Assembly (NCBI GenBank): GCA_028673005.1
Contig: CM054115.1
Coordinates: 9,273,654-9,337,653, forward strand
Direction of reading: 5' to 3'
From: Tanypteryx hageni
Taxonomy: Eukaryota > Arthropoda > Insecta > Odonata > Petaluridae
DNA length: 64,000 nucleotides
The notes beneath the pieces are model-generated. The model saw nothing but the letters and a program-made list of their open reading frames with translations, made no database searches and was not told the DNA's origin. Below are positions 22,411-33,097 of this stretch, piece after piece. Position numbers and translations under genes: made by a program. Position 1 is the first letter of the stretch. The number at the start of each line of letters is the position of its first letter.

Positions 22411-22794
22411 CAATAACACGTTGTTTTGTTACATACATTCTAAATATCCTTAGATTTCTCCGTCAGCTTCGCTTGCTTACACATTAAACGCAGTACAATT
22501 AAACACAGTCCTCATTTATCATCACAGATCGGTTTTTTGTTAACTGCGGTTATGTCAGGACCAGTCAGCTGTCAGGAAGGAAAACTAAAATTTTTACCAG
22601 TCGGTAAAGTAGATATCTGTCTGTTTTGTGATTACAACACGACTGATATCATTTTTTCAGTTCGCCTGGCTGGGATTAACTAAAATAATGATTCTAAGTA
22701 TATGTAATTGAGGGAAAAAGAAAGATCTACCAAAAAACACATCATGATCAACCGGTAGATTGTGATCGACTGGTTGAGCACCCCCGGTATAGAC

Positions 22795-22918
22795 CATCAT
22801 AAAAAAATGCAGATAAAATTAAAGAAGGTTTTGATCGTTTTGATATACGATTTTGTTTTTCTTATTGGTTGTCTTCTCTTAATTGAACAGTATCTGCAAT
22901 CATTATGCTTACACTTAA
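22795..22918 (+). pseudogene. Continuation of the split Tigger gene
   Basis: TIIKNADKIKEGFDRF continues the helix-turn-helix from 19973 after the hAT-A insertion, then is lost in stops. Confidence 0.6.
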
Positions 22919-23010
22919 TACAGTAAACTCTTGATAATTCGGCACCCCTCGGGACTGGAGTAATACTGGAATAACAAGATTGCCAGATCAGCGAGAGGCA
23001 AAATTTATAG
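22919..23010. repeat. pogo/Tigger-like terminus
   Basis: CAGTAAACTCTTGATAATTC, then GGCACCCCTCGGGACTGG. It strongly resembles Tigger ends of the type CAGTAGACCCTCGATTATCC. No partner end was seen. Confidence 0.55.
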
Positions 23011-23470
23011 TATATGTTCAAGGAGATAACACACGCGTATTAACCAAAATGGTTGGACTTGAGGAATACATTTCATTTGCCACCCTCAAATTCTACGTAA
23101 ATTATTTATAAATAACAAAAAATGACCATGAACATTTAAATCTGGTGCATGTGTTAAATGTGCAAGGGAATTACATGCTGCATACAGACACGTATGTATG
23201 TATTTTGGTGCTATATCATAGGTTTCATTCCAAGGTTCATCATTTATTAGGTACTTATCTGAATTTTCGAACCATAGTGGAATTAAATAATTATAAAATC
23301 ATCTTCGGGAGGCTTCTGTAGAAATAGAAAATGCGGCGACTGAAGATTTATGGAGAAACAATGGTATAATAACGTAAGATACGTGCTTTGTTACTCTTCC
23401 ATAGTACTTTTCGAATAACATTAAATTCGTTCATTCAAATATTTCGTATGCTTTTAAGTTCATCTGTTTT
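23011..23470. other. No feature recognised
   Basis: AT-rich; nothing supportable. Confidence 0.4.
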
Positions 23471-24040
23471 TTGTCTCTCTTGGACGTAGATAAACCCAAG
23501 TGTGCACGTGAGTATAATGTGGCAATGACCTCAAGGATCAAAAGCTTCAGCCATATGTGGTACATAAAATTTTTCAAGAGGCCTCTCAAAATTACGATTC
23601 ACAATACGTACATTTTGTTTTGTTCCAACAATGCAAGAGTGGACCATCTTGTATTTTGAATAGCCTTGGTGAAAGCGGTTATAAACACAGACTGAAGATA
23701 GTAAGTTCGAGTGTTAGAAGGCCGTCAATAAAACCTCCCCCAAAGCACTTGGTTGAGAGGCATTTCATTGAGAAGATCCTTGCATCAGGAAATCAGAATG
23801 AATGTCAGTATCACTTTCCACCAATAAACGCAAGAGTTCACTCTCAGTAACACTTCAATTTGCAATGCACAAAGGTTTAAGCGAAAATCATGCTTCAAAA
23901 AAATTTCTAAATAGTTAATTATAGAAACGAATGGAAGCAAGGGCTCATAAAGTAAGCCGAAAAATGAATAGATGGCAATATAGGTTCAAAAAGTGGGAGA
24001 CCTAGGTCTATATGCATGTATGTCAAACCAGCCAGAGGGG
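23471..24040 (+). pseudogene. Possible piggyBac C-terminal remnant and end
   Basis: Frame shifts join KCAREYNVAMTSRIKS with VRRPSIKPPPKHLVERHFIE, similar to the 'R-x-L-x-x-R-H-F' segment before the Cys-rich tail of PGBD4-like proteins. At 24033-24040 AGAGGGGTTAA could be a piggyBac right end. Evidence is modest and no catalytic block is visible. Confidence 0.4.
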
Positions 24041-25417
24041 TTAAGAACTTATTGTTTGTTTTTCTTATGTTTCTGAAGGATATGCCCTGTTTATATATCT
24101 TGAAACAAGTGAACTACTATGAAATTTACAGTTTGGTCAAAAGGATGAATCAAAAGAATTAATCTGAATCAGTTAGACTTCAACCATGGCCTCCAAAAAC
24201 TGTGCTTTGACTGTAAGAGGACTAGCAGGAGTAGAGGAGTATTTTACAGGTAATAGCAGTTACATTGAAAATAATGTGTCATACAGTAATATCGAAACAA
24301 GTTAAAATGAAGATGTCATAGTTAGTGAGTCAGAAATTGCCAAGTCTCAAGATGAATGATGAAGTAAAGTATGAAAAGATTTATTTTTAGAAGAACATCA
24401 GAAATCATATTTTGTATCAACATTATACGCAATCCAGAGGATTTTAAAAGTTTTTGCCAACATAATTGTGATTTAACCAAGCTGTAACATTTTGTAGTCT
24501 TTTTAATAGCCGTAAAGATGTGCCAAGGAGCATTCTCGAGTTTGTTATTGGAAACCTAGTGTTGAGAGAGCTACTAGTGTTTTTTTGCTCTTCTCTTATC
24601 TTCAAGGTATTGTTCAGAAACTACATTGTATTTCTCATATCACTAACAGTCAGAAATAAATCTATGAAATTGTGAGTGAAAGTAGAGTTGGCTTTTTATG
24701 AAATTTTTACATTTTAAAAGATAAAATATCTGAATATACTTGCAAAATTGTATAAATTCTATCTTATTTTACATTTACTAGCATAATTTCCCGTCAAAAA
24801 TGACAGGTATGCATGAATAAAATATAGTATTATTGAAGTTAAAATAATTCTCATTCTCCTCCCATTCCTATCCTTTTTCTCATTCCCTCCCTCCATCCCA
24901 TACTTTTCATCCCTCACATTCTCTAGCTCCCTCTCATATCTTTTTCTCTTCTGTTCTCCCTCCCCAGGTTATATAAAAATATTATATACAGGATGAATAT
25001 TGACTGTGTTGACCCATATATTTTTTTTCCAAAAATTTTAGCAAAAAATTAGGGATCATCTAAAAATAGAGTGCAAAGTTTTAAATGCTGCATGGAACAC
25101 CCTGACACCAATTCTATGACCACAAAAATGCATTTATTTTTATACACAATACAGTACATTACATTACATTTATTCAAATTCTGGAAGTTCACAATGTGCA
25201 AACGAGTGGCTTTCTGCCTCATAAGTACTGGTGGGCAGGGAATGTTGACAAACCTACGTCAGAACTTGTAATCAGCTTGGCAGAAAATTTGATACATACG
25301 GCATTGAAAATGGCTACACAAAGACTGCCTTGATAGTCATTGCATTGATGTTATAAGTGCATCGGCATATTCTTTGCAACTACCTTAGCGAGTTTTTACC
25401 CATTCGTTATTTTAACA
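24041..25417. other. No confident feature
   Basis: A short frame at 24187 (MASKNCALTVRGLAGVEEYF) is not assignable. A C/T-rich run of about 100 bases lies at 24855-24965. Confidence 0.35.
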
Positions 25418-25838
25418 ATGGATGACAAAAAGGGTGTTGATCATGTTGATAAAAAAAGTTCTTCCAAATCCCAGGTTAACAGAGGAATCCGACGAAGTTA
25501 TGACATGACTTTTAAAATAGTCGTAGCTAAATCAGCATTGTTAAAATCCCCCGGAAATGAGAAATCAACGATAATTGTTATGCTTGCAGTCACGGCCGAT
25601 GGGTGAAAATTAACTCGACATAATTTTAAATCGTAAAAGGATGCCAAAGGAAAAGTTACTGTCAGGTGTAATCTTTCGTGTGCAGGAGAAGGGATGGATA
25701 AACAAGGAACTTGTGTTAGATTGGCTGAAGGTTGTTTGGGGTCATGTTATATTTGAGATTTAATTTTTTCTTGAAAAACTTTCCAAAAATCTTAGGGTTG
25801 CGTTATATTCGAGGTCGTTTTATATTCAGGACAATATG
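25418..25838 (+). pseudogene. pogo-like DDE_1 transposase remnant, internally deleted
   Basis: GIRRSYDMTFKIVVAKSA (N-terminal DNA-binding part) is followed, after a large deletion, by IIVMLAVTADG, then in another frame FKSKRMPKEKLLSGVIFRVQEKGWINKELV-like residues and LDWLKVVW. These are the blocks around the first catalytic region of pogo-type transposases. The 3' flank (GCGTTATATTCGAGGTCG) resembles the ends of such elements. Confidence 0.7.
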
Positions 25839-25841
25839 ATA

Positions 25842-27130
25842 TACAGGCGACTCCCGAGATTCGACTGGGATGCGTTCCTGAAAATGCGGTCGAATGTCGA
25901 ACGCCGATTTTCGGTACACTAACACTCGGGAAAAAATTACCAAGTTCACTCTCGCGTTATATAAACATAAAATAACATTACTCAAATGTTAATAAAACAA
26001 TATTGTTATGAATTGATAAAAAAATTTAATGTATAATTTATACGCGCACTGTAAAGAAAAAATCTTTTTTTCGTATGACTATCTTGCGTAAAAAATTCCA
26101 AATTGAATCCAATCTGCCTCATCGTTTCCCATGTCATTTAAATGAAGGAATTACATGTATTTGTACTTTACCAACACATTTAACAGGAAAATCACGAGTA
26201 ATATTTTGACTATTCGAGTTTCAAAATTTTTAATAAACGGCGCATACATGCAGATCGCAGCACATCCCTAAAGAACCCTAGCGAAGACGGTTTGTGGCCC
26301 AACTTGCTACAGTACTGAATATATCTATGCATAAAACTATACCCTTATCACAGCAAAATTATATAAAAGTTATTAAAAAGGAGAAAATTATTTAGGATTT
26401 AAAAAACAATGACATTGACAATATTTTATTTCCTTAAATCTTTTACAACTGCATCTACTGGACTTAGTTTATTAATTACAAAGTTCAGAAATTTTAGTTG
26501 GAAGAAGAGGGGCTACTGGATTTGCTATTAACTGGGGAATTGGGCGGGTTAGTCCTTGCCTCCGAAGTTGAAGCAGCTTCTGCTGGCCGTGCGATTTCAG
26601 CATGGCTTTCCTATTGATCAACACGCTTTAAAATTTTTAATTTTAATTCGTAACTATGAGTCTTATGCACTCTTTTATTGGATACACTCGCATTATCACT
26701 ATTAAATTTCCTTTTAGATGCCATGTCAAGGGATAAATTTAAAAATAAAAAATAACTAATATAAATGATTACAACTAAAAAACGAGCAAAATCAGTACAA
26801 ATTCAAACTGCAATAACAGGAATAACGATGTCTGGAGAGAAACTACACCTTATATAAATGATTAAAACTAATAAACGAGCGAAACTAATACAAATTCAAA
26901 CTACTATAACAGGAATAATGATTTCTGGAGAGAAACTAAACCTATTATAAATGGTTAAAACTAAAAAACGAGCGAAATCAGCGCAAATTTAAACTACTAC
27001 AACAGCTTTAACGACGTCTGAGAAAGTTTGAAAATCTCTGCGTGGTCCGGATGTGACGTCGGCTAGTTCTACCGGTCGAATTCTCGAGTTGGTCGAATCT
27101 CGAGCGGTCGAATCTCGGGAGTCGACCGTA
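25842..27130. mobile_element. Non-autonomous Tigger-like element (MITE)
   Basis: TA dinucleotides flank terminal repeats CAGGCGACTCCCGAGATTCG (25844) and, read inwards from the right, CGGTCGACTCCCGAGATTCG. They match at 18 of 20 positions. No transposase is encoded. The right half carries a threefold 93-bp tandem repeat. Near 27060-27110 there are further GGTCGAAT/CTCGAG words. Confidence 0.85.
26759..27030. repeat. Three tandem units of about 93 bp
   Basis: Units start at about 26759, 26852 and 26944. All share AAAACGAGCGAAA-, CAAATTCAAACT-, AACAGGAATAA- and TCTGGAGAGAAACT-like words; the third is the most diverged. They lie inside the Tigger-like MITE. Confidence 0.85.
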
Positions 27131-27153
27131 TAGTATAGATAATAGTTTGACAG

Positions 27154-27228
27154 TCATCATCATAGGTAGTCGGTCCATAGACAGTTCCGTGATTATTCAT
27201 GGTTAAACCTGGTTCTCCATATACTCCA
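27154..27228 (-). mobile_element. RTE LINE 3' end, strongly 5'-truncated
   Basis: The minus strand reproduces the last 75 bases of the RTE copy at 8483-8558, including the end of the ORF (GAACCAGGTTTAACCATGAA) and the (ATG)n tail. Confidence 0.88.
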
Positions 27229-27289
27229 CTACAGATATAGACCGAAAAATATATGCACGTTATAATAAACTTTCACACTTAATAGTAAT

Positions 27290-28510
27290 ATTCTTTAAGT
27301 TTATAGAAGATACAATTGTCCTCAAAAAGTCAACTTTGATTTTATATGCTGCGGTAAGTCATTGATATAAATGAGAAATAACAATTACCCCAAGAGGAAC
27401 ACCTGATGTGACATTAATTTCTTTGGATATAATACTTCCTATTCTAACTCGCTGCTTCCTACCGTAACTCTCTGCTTCTTCTTATCATTTAAGAAGGCTT
27501 TTATCCATAGCTAATCCATCAGTCTTCATCAGCAGAGTGTGATGTGGCACTGCATCAAATGCATTCGACAAATCTAATACTATTCCTTCACTTCCTCGTC
27601 TTTATCAAGTGTATCTGCAATATTCTGGCATAACCCTAATAACTGCAATTCGCACGAGTGCCCATGTCTGAACCTTGGTTGCCATTCATAGAACCATCTT
27701 CTTTCTTCCAAGAAGTTTCGTATTAATCCACCATTAATTTTTCCATTACTTGCATTTTCCATTGCAGACTACCGATGTTAGACTCTCTGGTCTATAGTTT
27801 CTGACTCTTACTCTGTTTCCACCTTTGTAAATAGGAATAACAGTTGCCAATTTCCAGTCCTCCAAAATGCAACTATTATCTAACAAAATGGTGTATAATG
27901 ACTAGAGGTACAAGGCACTATTGCTTTGCCTCCTAAATTCAGCTCACTGCTGTGTTATTATGTTCCTTGGATTTATGCCAGTGGAGACTGTTTAAATTTT
28001 TTATTATACTCGAGTAGCCGATATTCACTCAGAGTCCCCTCTCGTCCGCTATTTTATGGCTGATAAAAGTTGAGTTGTGCTTCTGAAATACAGTTGCATA
28101 AAATTTATTAAATTCATTTTCTTTTTCCACATCATTTACTAATAGTTCTCCTCTACTTTTTATAATATTTTTAATTGTCACCATATTATCCTTTTATCTT
28201 TTTAAATATCTACGGAAATTTTCATTGTCATTTGAGTTAAATATTTTAAGTAAGTACCTATTTTGGGTGGCCTTTTTCTCTTTATTAATTTCCATTGTTA
28301 GATGCTTTTATGCGATCCTGGAGGATGAGTCCATTTTTAGATTTTCATGCACTAATCTAACCTTTATTTTCAATGTCCTAATTTTTCTGTTATAAAACTC
28401 TGGATCTGGATTACTGATTGTTTTCCTAGCAGTGAACTCCTCTAAACCTCAGAATAATATTATTTTGAGTTTATTCCATATTTCTGAAATAGGCGGCAAT
28501 ATTTCAGGGG
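27290..28510 (-). pseudogene. CR1/jockey-type LINE reverse transcriptase remnant
   Basis: Minus-strand frames give, in order, NEFNKFYATVFQKHNSTF, WKLATVIPIYKGGNRVRVRN, RFRHGHSCELQLLGLCQNIA, IVLDLSNAFDAVPHHTLL, and LLFLIYINDLPQHIKSKL. These are RT blocks in the correct order, with the first catalytic aspartate but many frameshifts. The YxDD block was not found. Old and inactive. Confidence 0.8.
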
Positions 28511-28698
28511 CGTAATCTATGAACGAAAACAAAGAAAAAAGCTACATAAACATGGGTCCTTGGATGCTTGGTTTCTGAGTTATGACAAAATTAATTATCA
28601 TGCTCTGGATGAAAAGGTGCCTACAGATAGTGTGTTGTATGGCCCATGTGATAGTTGAAAGGAGAATGGAAGAAGAAGGAGATGAGAAAAAAGAATGC

Positions 28699-29707
28699 TT
28701 AACTTTTATCTGCCGGATTTAAATGCCCACTAGTAGGTTCTATCTGCCGGATTAATTTAGGGGTATTTTAAAAATTTTTATTTTAATTCTGAAAAAATTG
28801 CATATCTAATAAACTATTTGTGATAAAATGCTCAAATAAAAAGTATTCCACAGTTAACATATTGCAGAATTACATGATGTTGCTTATTAGAAGAAATAAA
28901 CGTGTCGAAATATAGTATTGGTATTCAAATTTGGATAAATGCAATAAAATGCAGATAAAATTATAGTACTAGCATTCATTTCACTCAGACCAGCAGTAAA
29001 AGGGTGCACACCAGTGTTTCATCTTCTACCTTCATGTGAAGATCTCCATTTAGATGAATCACCACTCCTTGCCGTGACACAGGCTCCTCGCCATCGCTAC
29101 CACTTTCTGCACTTTCTTCTTCATGCACGTCAAAATACAAATTGTGCGAAGTTTTATGCTTAGGGCCCATTTCCAAAAATAATTACAAAAATATATATGA
29201 TAACTATGAAATAATTATATAAAAATAAAGTAATCACTAAAAAATAAACAGACAAACAGATACTGAAATTTTCCACGTACGAGTCTACTCTCGCTCTACT
29301 TTGTGGTCTGCAAACAAATGAACATAAATGCGGTAAAACGCAGATACGAAAAGGAAGAAGAAAATAGTAAAGGGACCTTTTGGTAGTTCTTAGTCCTGGG
29401 GTTCAGTTTATTGCATCTCTTTGGGTTGCGAAAGAGGGTCTCACAGTGGAGGCATATTTTAAGACAGCCGCTCTCGCGAGTGTTTGTTTACCCTCCCCTC
29501 CCCCAATCCATAAGAATTTCAGCCTTGGGAGAGGAGGAGGAAAAGAAAGATGTCTGGTCTTTCATCTCCTCTTACTATTTTGATTCCATGACAAAAACGA
29601 CACATGTGAGCGGCCTTGGAACTTAGCGGGCCACGGGTGTGCCGTTCGGCAGGCTTACCCAGAAATTTGCTGGCACACTGGCGTGCCGTTCGGCATTTAA
29701 AGGTTAA
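28699..29707. mobile_element. piggyBac-like non-autonomous element
   Basis: TTAA at both ends (28699, 29704). The terminal words CTTTTATCTGCCG and, inwards from the right, CCTTTAAATGCCG match at 10 of 13. Each end holds a doubled motif: TCTGCCGGATT twice on the left, GTGCCGTTCGGCA twice on the right. A minus-strand acidic frame (28985-29176, HEEESAESGSDGEE) could be a piggyBac N-terminus remnant. Confidence 0.6.
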
Positions 29708-30197
29708 AGCTGTCCATAAAAGTATTCATTTAGTACAGTTCAGGTACTACAGCTTATTCCAAGGTTACTACATTACAGTTGCAAACAATTCACAACAAAT
29801 GCTTAAAATGTCGGCCTTGTACCTCTGCACAGGCTGCTATAGGGCGACTGGACTCAAAGACCCTTCTAGCGAAAGTGGGCGGAGCAAAGGAGGATGACGG
29901 GAGCTCACTGGGTAAAAGATACATTGAAATTTGTGGATGAAAACTACTTGATGGTCTTGAGTGAAAAACATGTTTTCAACACAGGCTTCGCTCGTCTAAT
30001 GCTGCTAAACACACAACTAAAGGTCGTCACTCTTCAAAAGCTAGAAATCAACTGAATGACCATGGAGAAGTATCTGATATCCTGTACTATTTGTTTCCAC
30101 CAAAAGGGGGGAACAAAGGGTAAATTGTATTTACATTACATTACATTGTATATTAAAAGTAGCGGTATATTAGGAAGAAACCATATTCAGTTTCATC
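29708..30197. other. No feature recognised
   Basis: Nothing supportable; a short (ACATT)n run lies near 30130-30150. Confidence 0.4.
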
Positions 30198-30394
30198 AAG
30201 TTATGGGAGGAATTAAAATTTAAAACTCCTGAACCGTAAATTAACCCAGAGAGCACTCACACGTCAATAAGAAATAAGGAAAATTAAATTATGCTTACAA
30301 GTTTGCAGGACGATGATGGCCTACAGGGACCTGTTGTCTAAAACTAGCCTAAAAAGAAGAAAAAGAAAAAAACACACGCACAAGCACTCTGGAA

Positions 30395-30442
30395 ATCTCT
30401 AGATACGTATTTCGGGAGCTATGCTCCCATCTTCAGTAGCTG
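30395..30442 (-). ncRNA. Hammerhead-like motif in PLE3
   Basis: Minus strand: CTA, CTGAAGA, stem II GGGAGC-ATA-GCTCCC, GAA, the 8-base palindrome ATACGTAT, C, then TAG. CTA/TAG form the inner stem I, and the C is the candidate cleavage base. All core nucleotides are present. Confidence 0.65.
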
Positions 30443-30905
30443 AAGCCGTATGAATTGTTTGTGTTTGGTCTTGTGTATTTATGTGTTCCGGGTAAAAGTG
30501 AAAGGAGGGCAGAGGGGTGGGGGAGTTCTTAACGGTTAGCGAGTCGAGGGGTGAGTAAGGGATAGGTCCGCGGTCGTTATTCATAACCGTCTCTTTGAAT
30601 TTGTTTATGAAAATACTCTCGTAAGCGTCTAGTTTCCAGTCGGTTTGTGTTGATTTTAAGAGAGACATGTTTTCGATTTTAATCGGGTGATTGTTTTCCT
30701 GTATGTGTATTGCGACGCTAGACCTGTTAAATCTATTGTGTTTGAAGTGTGCAAGGTGTTCTTTGAACCTGGTTTCTAGCTTCCGTTTAGTTTGCCCTAT
30801 ATAGACTTTCTCGCAGTCTGTGCAAGCGATTTTGTATATGCCGGATTTTTGTAGTCGGGATCGTGTCTTTTGGATTGTGTAGTAAGTTGGAGAGTTTGTT
30901 TTCAT
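30399..30905 (-). pseudogene. PLE3 GIY-YIG endonuclease domain
   Basis: An open frame of 168 codons. SGIYKIACTDCEKVYIGQTK is the GIY-YIG core (here G-I-Y ... Y-I-G) with a CxxC pair, followed by KEHLAHFKHN, SVAIHIQENNHPI and the WKLDAYESIFINKF block. The RT is missing upstream. As a free-standing domain it has no promoter or start context; I treat it as a truncated TE product. Confidence 0.88.
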
Positions 30906-31025
30906 TCACAGGTACTGCTTTAAGGTTCTGTTTTGAGAAGATGTTAATTTACGGTTCAGGAGTTTTAAATTTTAATTCCAATCTGTACACCGTAGTCTCC
31001 AATTCCTTTTTTAAAGTTATGGGAG

Positions 31026-31216
31026 AGTCTGCAAGATGCCTCCACTTCTTCAGGATTAAAAACGTGCGTAGCAGTTACAAAAAAATAAAAGATACATCTA
31101 TAGGCGTGCATAGCAGTGAGGGCACAGTTACGAACTTACGTCTAAAGGCATGCATAGCAGTAGAAGCACGTCTCACACCTTATGTCTTTAGACGTGCATA
31201 GCTGTTAAAGGGTTAA
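31026..31216. repeat. piggyBac-like right terminus
   Basis: It ends AAAGGGTTAA at 31213-31216. Inside are four copies of a TGCATAGCAGT-like motif (near 31060, 31108, 31150, 31193). The left end of the element could not be identified; PLE3 has inserted immediately to its left. Confidence 0.5.
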
Positions 31217-31667
31217 CTTACATTATGAATTGTTTACACTTAACTTGAAACAGTAAATTATATTTTGATTTGTGTACTTACATGATTAAGTAACACAATA
31301 ACATCCATGGAAGACGAAGAAGAAAGCAGGTTCTGAAGTGTACTCTCTCCAGATTTAGGCTCACTTCCAAATATGTCACAAAAGACTTCAGGAAAAAATG
31401 CATAGAACTAAATATTACACTCAGCAATCTCTGATAGACCTCCTTTATATTTGCATACAGGAATGAGCACATTTTTCAGTTTCGGTTTTATATGCAAAAT
31501 TTTCCCTTATTAGGACATTTGTTTGTTTGGACATCTGTTTACTGGGGCTTTCACAGTTAGGGAAAATGGTCATTAACTCATTAGGAAGAAAAATATTTCG
31601 GGCATAGATTTTTCGAGTATGCACGATTAGGGCAAGGGGTCATTAGAGCAAAAGGGATTGAGGTATG
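31217..31667. other. No feature recognised
   Basis: AT-rich; nothing supportable. Confidence 0.4.
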
Positions 31668-32008
31668 TACGAGGGCATATCCAAAAGTTCCCGGACTGGT
31701 TGCGTGGATCGTGAACTGAAAATAGTACAGCATTCTGCCACTAGTTGCCGTTATATTACTATCTTCTGAGTCAGTCTTGTGAGTTTTGCCGCCATAACCC
31801 TCTGTGTTGCGTTGCTACGGGTGTTTGTTGTAGTGTGTGTTCAGTGCGATTCACGATTTTGATTATTCATGAAATGGCTGATTTGAAGGAACAACACATT
31901 TGCATCAAATTTTTCTTCAAACTCAGGAAAACTGCATCAGAAACACGAAATGCTCAAAACAGCTTTCGGTGCCAATGACACAAGGAGAACACCGACTTTT
32001 GAGTGGTT
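31668..32008 (+). mobile_element. mariner 5' end and transposase N-terminus
   Basis: TA is followed by CGAGGGCATATCCAAAAGTT, a mariner-type terminal repeat. Near 31873 the frame starts MADLKEQHICIKFFFKLRKT ASET in the style of mariner N-terminal helix-turn-helix domains, then shifts (SFRCQ / TKENTDFEW). The element stops where PLE4 begins. Confidence 0.75.
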
Positions 32009-32009
32009 G

Positions 32010-32412
32010 CAGTGAATTTTTCTCAGGTTTCCAGCCAGGTGAGATGGTATTCTTCCAACGTTTCGGCGCCTGTCTATAGTGCCATCTTCAGGGAACTCCT
32101 GAGTGCCGTGCCTTTTGTCAGTCCGTCCTTATATATCCACCGGGAGTTGGTGGCTCGTCTCCCATTGGCTGTGGTGTTGGCCTATGGCATTCCATAATTT
32201 TGGGGAGTATGGGATTCCACACTTAGCTGAGCGGGAATCCTGTATCCCTGTTAAGCATGTTCTTGTGCATCCTAATCTCGATGGCTTCCTTCACCAGCCT
32301 CTCCCAGAAGCCGCTTGCCTTTGCAACCTCTTTGGACTCTGTGAATTTGATGCGGTGGTCTGCTGATTTCTCCGGCTGGTTGAGGTGGATGCAAGATGCA
32401 TCCACATCAACC
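32010..32412 (-). mobile_element. Penelope-like element PLE4, short 5'-truncated copy
   Basis: The minus strand reads IHLNQPEKSADHRIKFTESK, then FWERLVKEAIEIRMHKN and NRDTGFPLS*VWNPIL, the usual end of a Penelope ORF after GIY-YIG. A hammerhead-like motif follows downstream. It has joined the mariner remnant. Confidence 0.82.
32050..32096 (-). ncRNA. Hammerhead-like motif in PLE4
   Basis: Minus strand: TTCC, CTGAAGA, stem II TGGC...GCGCC, GAA, ACGT, T, GGAA. TTCC/GGAA is a 4-bp stem I, ACGT the minimal stem III, and T the candidate cleavage base. Confidence 0.65.
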
Positions 32413-32706
32413 AGCCACTCGGATTAGAATATTTGTAGAACCTCAAAATTAAAGTACCTCCTATTGGAAAATTTTTTGCTTTTCCTGTCTAGTGTGTTAA
32501 TATTAAATTTAATTATAAAAGTTATTTTATTTTTGTTTGTCGTAATTTCATGAGGGAGCTCAAAACTCTGAAACTAGGTCTGTGAGAGTGTTGTCTCAAA
32601 TTTGGCAGATTTTAATATAGATTGCATGTTGTACTATATGAGGAAGAAAGTTTTTTAGTTTTAATCTCTTTTCTTGCATAATTATATGTATATCTTTGTC
32701 TTTCAG

Positions 32707-32819
32707 ATGTGCTCAATGTTTCCGGCAATTCCCAGGTGGAATCTTTTATGAATTTGAAGGAAGAAAGTATTGTGAGCATGATTTTCATGTTCTTTTTGCT
32801 CCATGTTGTGGGAAGTGTG
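32707..32819 (+). CDS. stck: PINCH (LIMS1 / steamer duck) exon, LIM1 second half
   Basis: The exon follows a pyrimidine-rich tract and CAG (ends 32706) and is followed by GTAAGT at 32820. After one leading base the frame reads [20 protein letters not shown], then [17 protein letters not shown]. This is the second zinc finger of the first LIM domain of PINCH and the start of LIM2. PINCH is a five-LIM adaptor that binds integrin-linked kinase at cell-matrix adhesions. The exon is 113 bases and ends in phase 1, matching the next exon at 55176. The upstream exon with the first LIM1 finger was not found in the 32 kb to the left. Confidence 0.95.
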
Positions 32820-32861
32820 GTAAGTTTGAGAGCAATTTTGTTGTGCTATTGTCATTTATAT

Positions 32862-33097
32862 CAGTGTTTCTCAAACTTGGGGTCGCGGCCACCTAGGGGG
32901 GCCGCAAAATTATTTTGGATGCAAGGTGAAGTGTTAAAAAATAGTTTTCATGATTAATAAAATTTTATCAGGGAATTTTTGGAAAAACAATGTGATAAAA
33001 ATTATTAATTGTTATATAAAATGATGAAATTTGTGATAGTTTCTTATTTTTGCTATATTCAAGGGGGCTGCAACAATTGAAAGTTTGAGAACCACTG
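32862..33097. mobile_element. hAT MITE 42 bp downstream of the PINCH splice donor
   Basis: A 236-bp element with ends CAGTGTTTCTCAAACTT and, inwards from the right, CAGTGGTTCTCAAACTT (16 of 17). Flanks ATTTATAT and ATATATAT could be an 8-bp target duplication with one mismatch. No coding capacity. Confidence 0.88.

Larger units (their letters stand above)
19982..22786 (-). mobile_element. hAT element hAT-A with 8-bp target duplication
   Basis: The left end is CAGTGCTGCTCAACC and the right end, read inwards, CGGGGGTGCTCAACC (12 of 15 match). The perfect 8-bp duplication GTATAGAC lies at 19974-19981 and 22787-22794. The element carries a minus-strand transposase remnant and sits in a Tigger gene. 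A piggyBac-like end at 20097 lies inside it. Confidence 0.9.
30210..31013 (-). mobile_element. Penelope-like element PLE3, truncated, with target duplication
   Basis: The 12-bp direct repeat AAGTTATGGGAG (30198-30209 and 31014-31025) brackets the element. Inside, a perfect 37-bp inverted repeat occupies 30209-30245 and 30943-30979. The minus strand encodes the GIY-YIG C-terminus, and a hammerhead-like motif lies near the stop codon. Only the last part of the PLE ORF is present. Confidence 0.88.

Noticed and set aside
20097..24040. One piggyBac element from the TTAACCCC end at 20097 to the GGGGTTAA at 24033
   Set aside because: 20097 lies inside hAT-A, which ends at 22786 with a perfect target duplication. 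The two ends therefore belong to different insertions unless the nesting is more complex than seen.
26759..27030. CRISPR-like array
   Set aside because: The three repeats are contiguous tandem units without spacers, in an animal TE.
31014..31216. Left boundary of the 31213 piggyBac element at the TTAACCC in 30241
   Set aside because: That TTAACCC lies in the PLE3 inverted repeat and would conflict with the PLE3 target duplication.
1..32706. First PINCH exons upstream
   Set aside because: No frame encoding the first LIM1 finger was found on the + strand; it is probably outside the window or too short to recognise.
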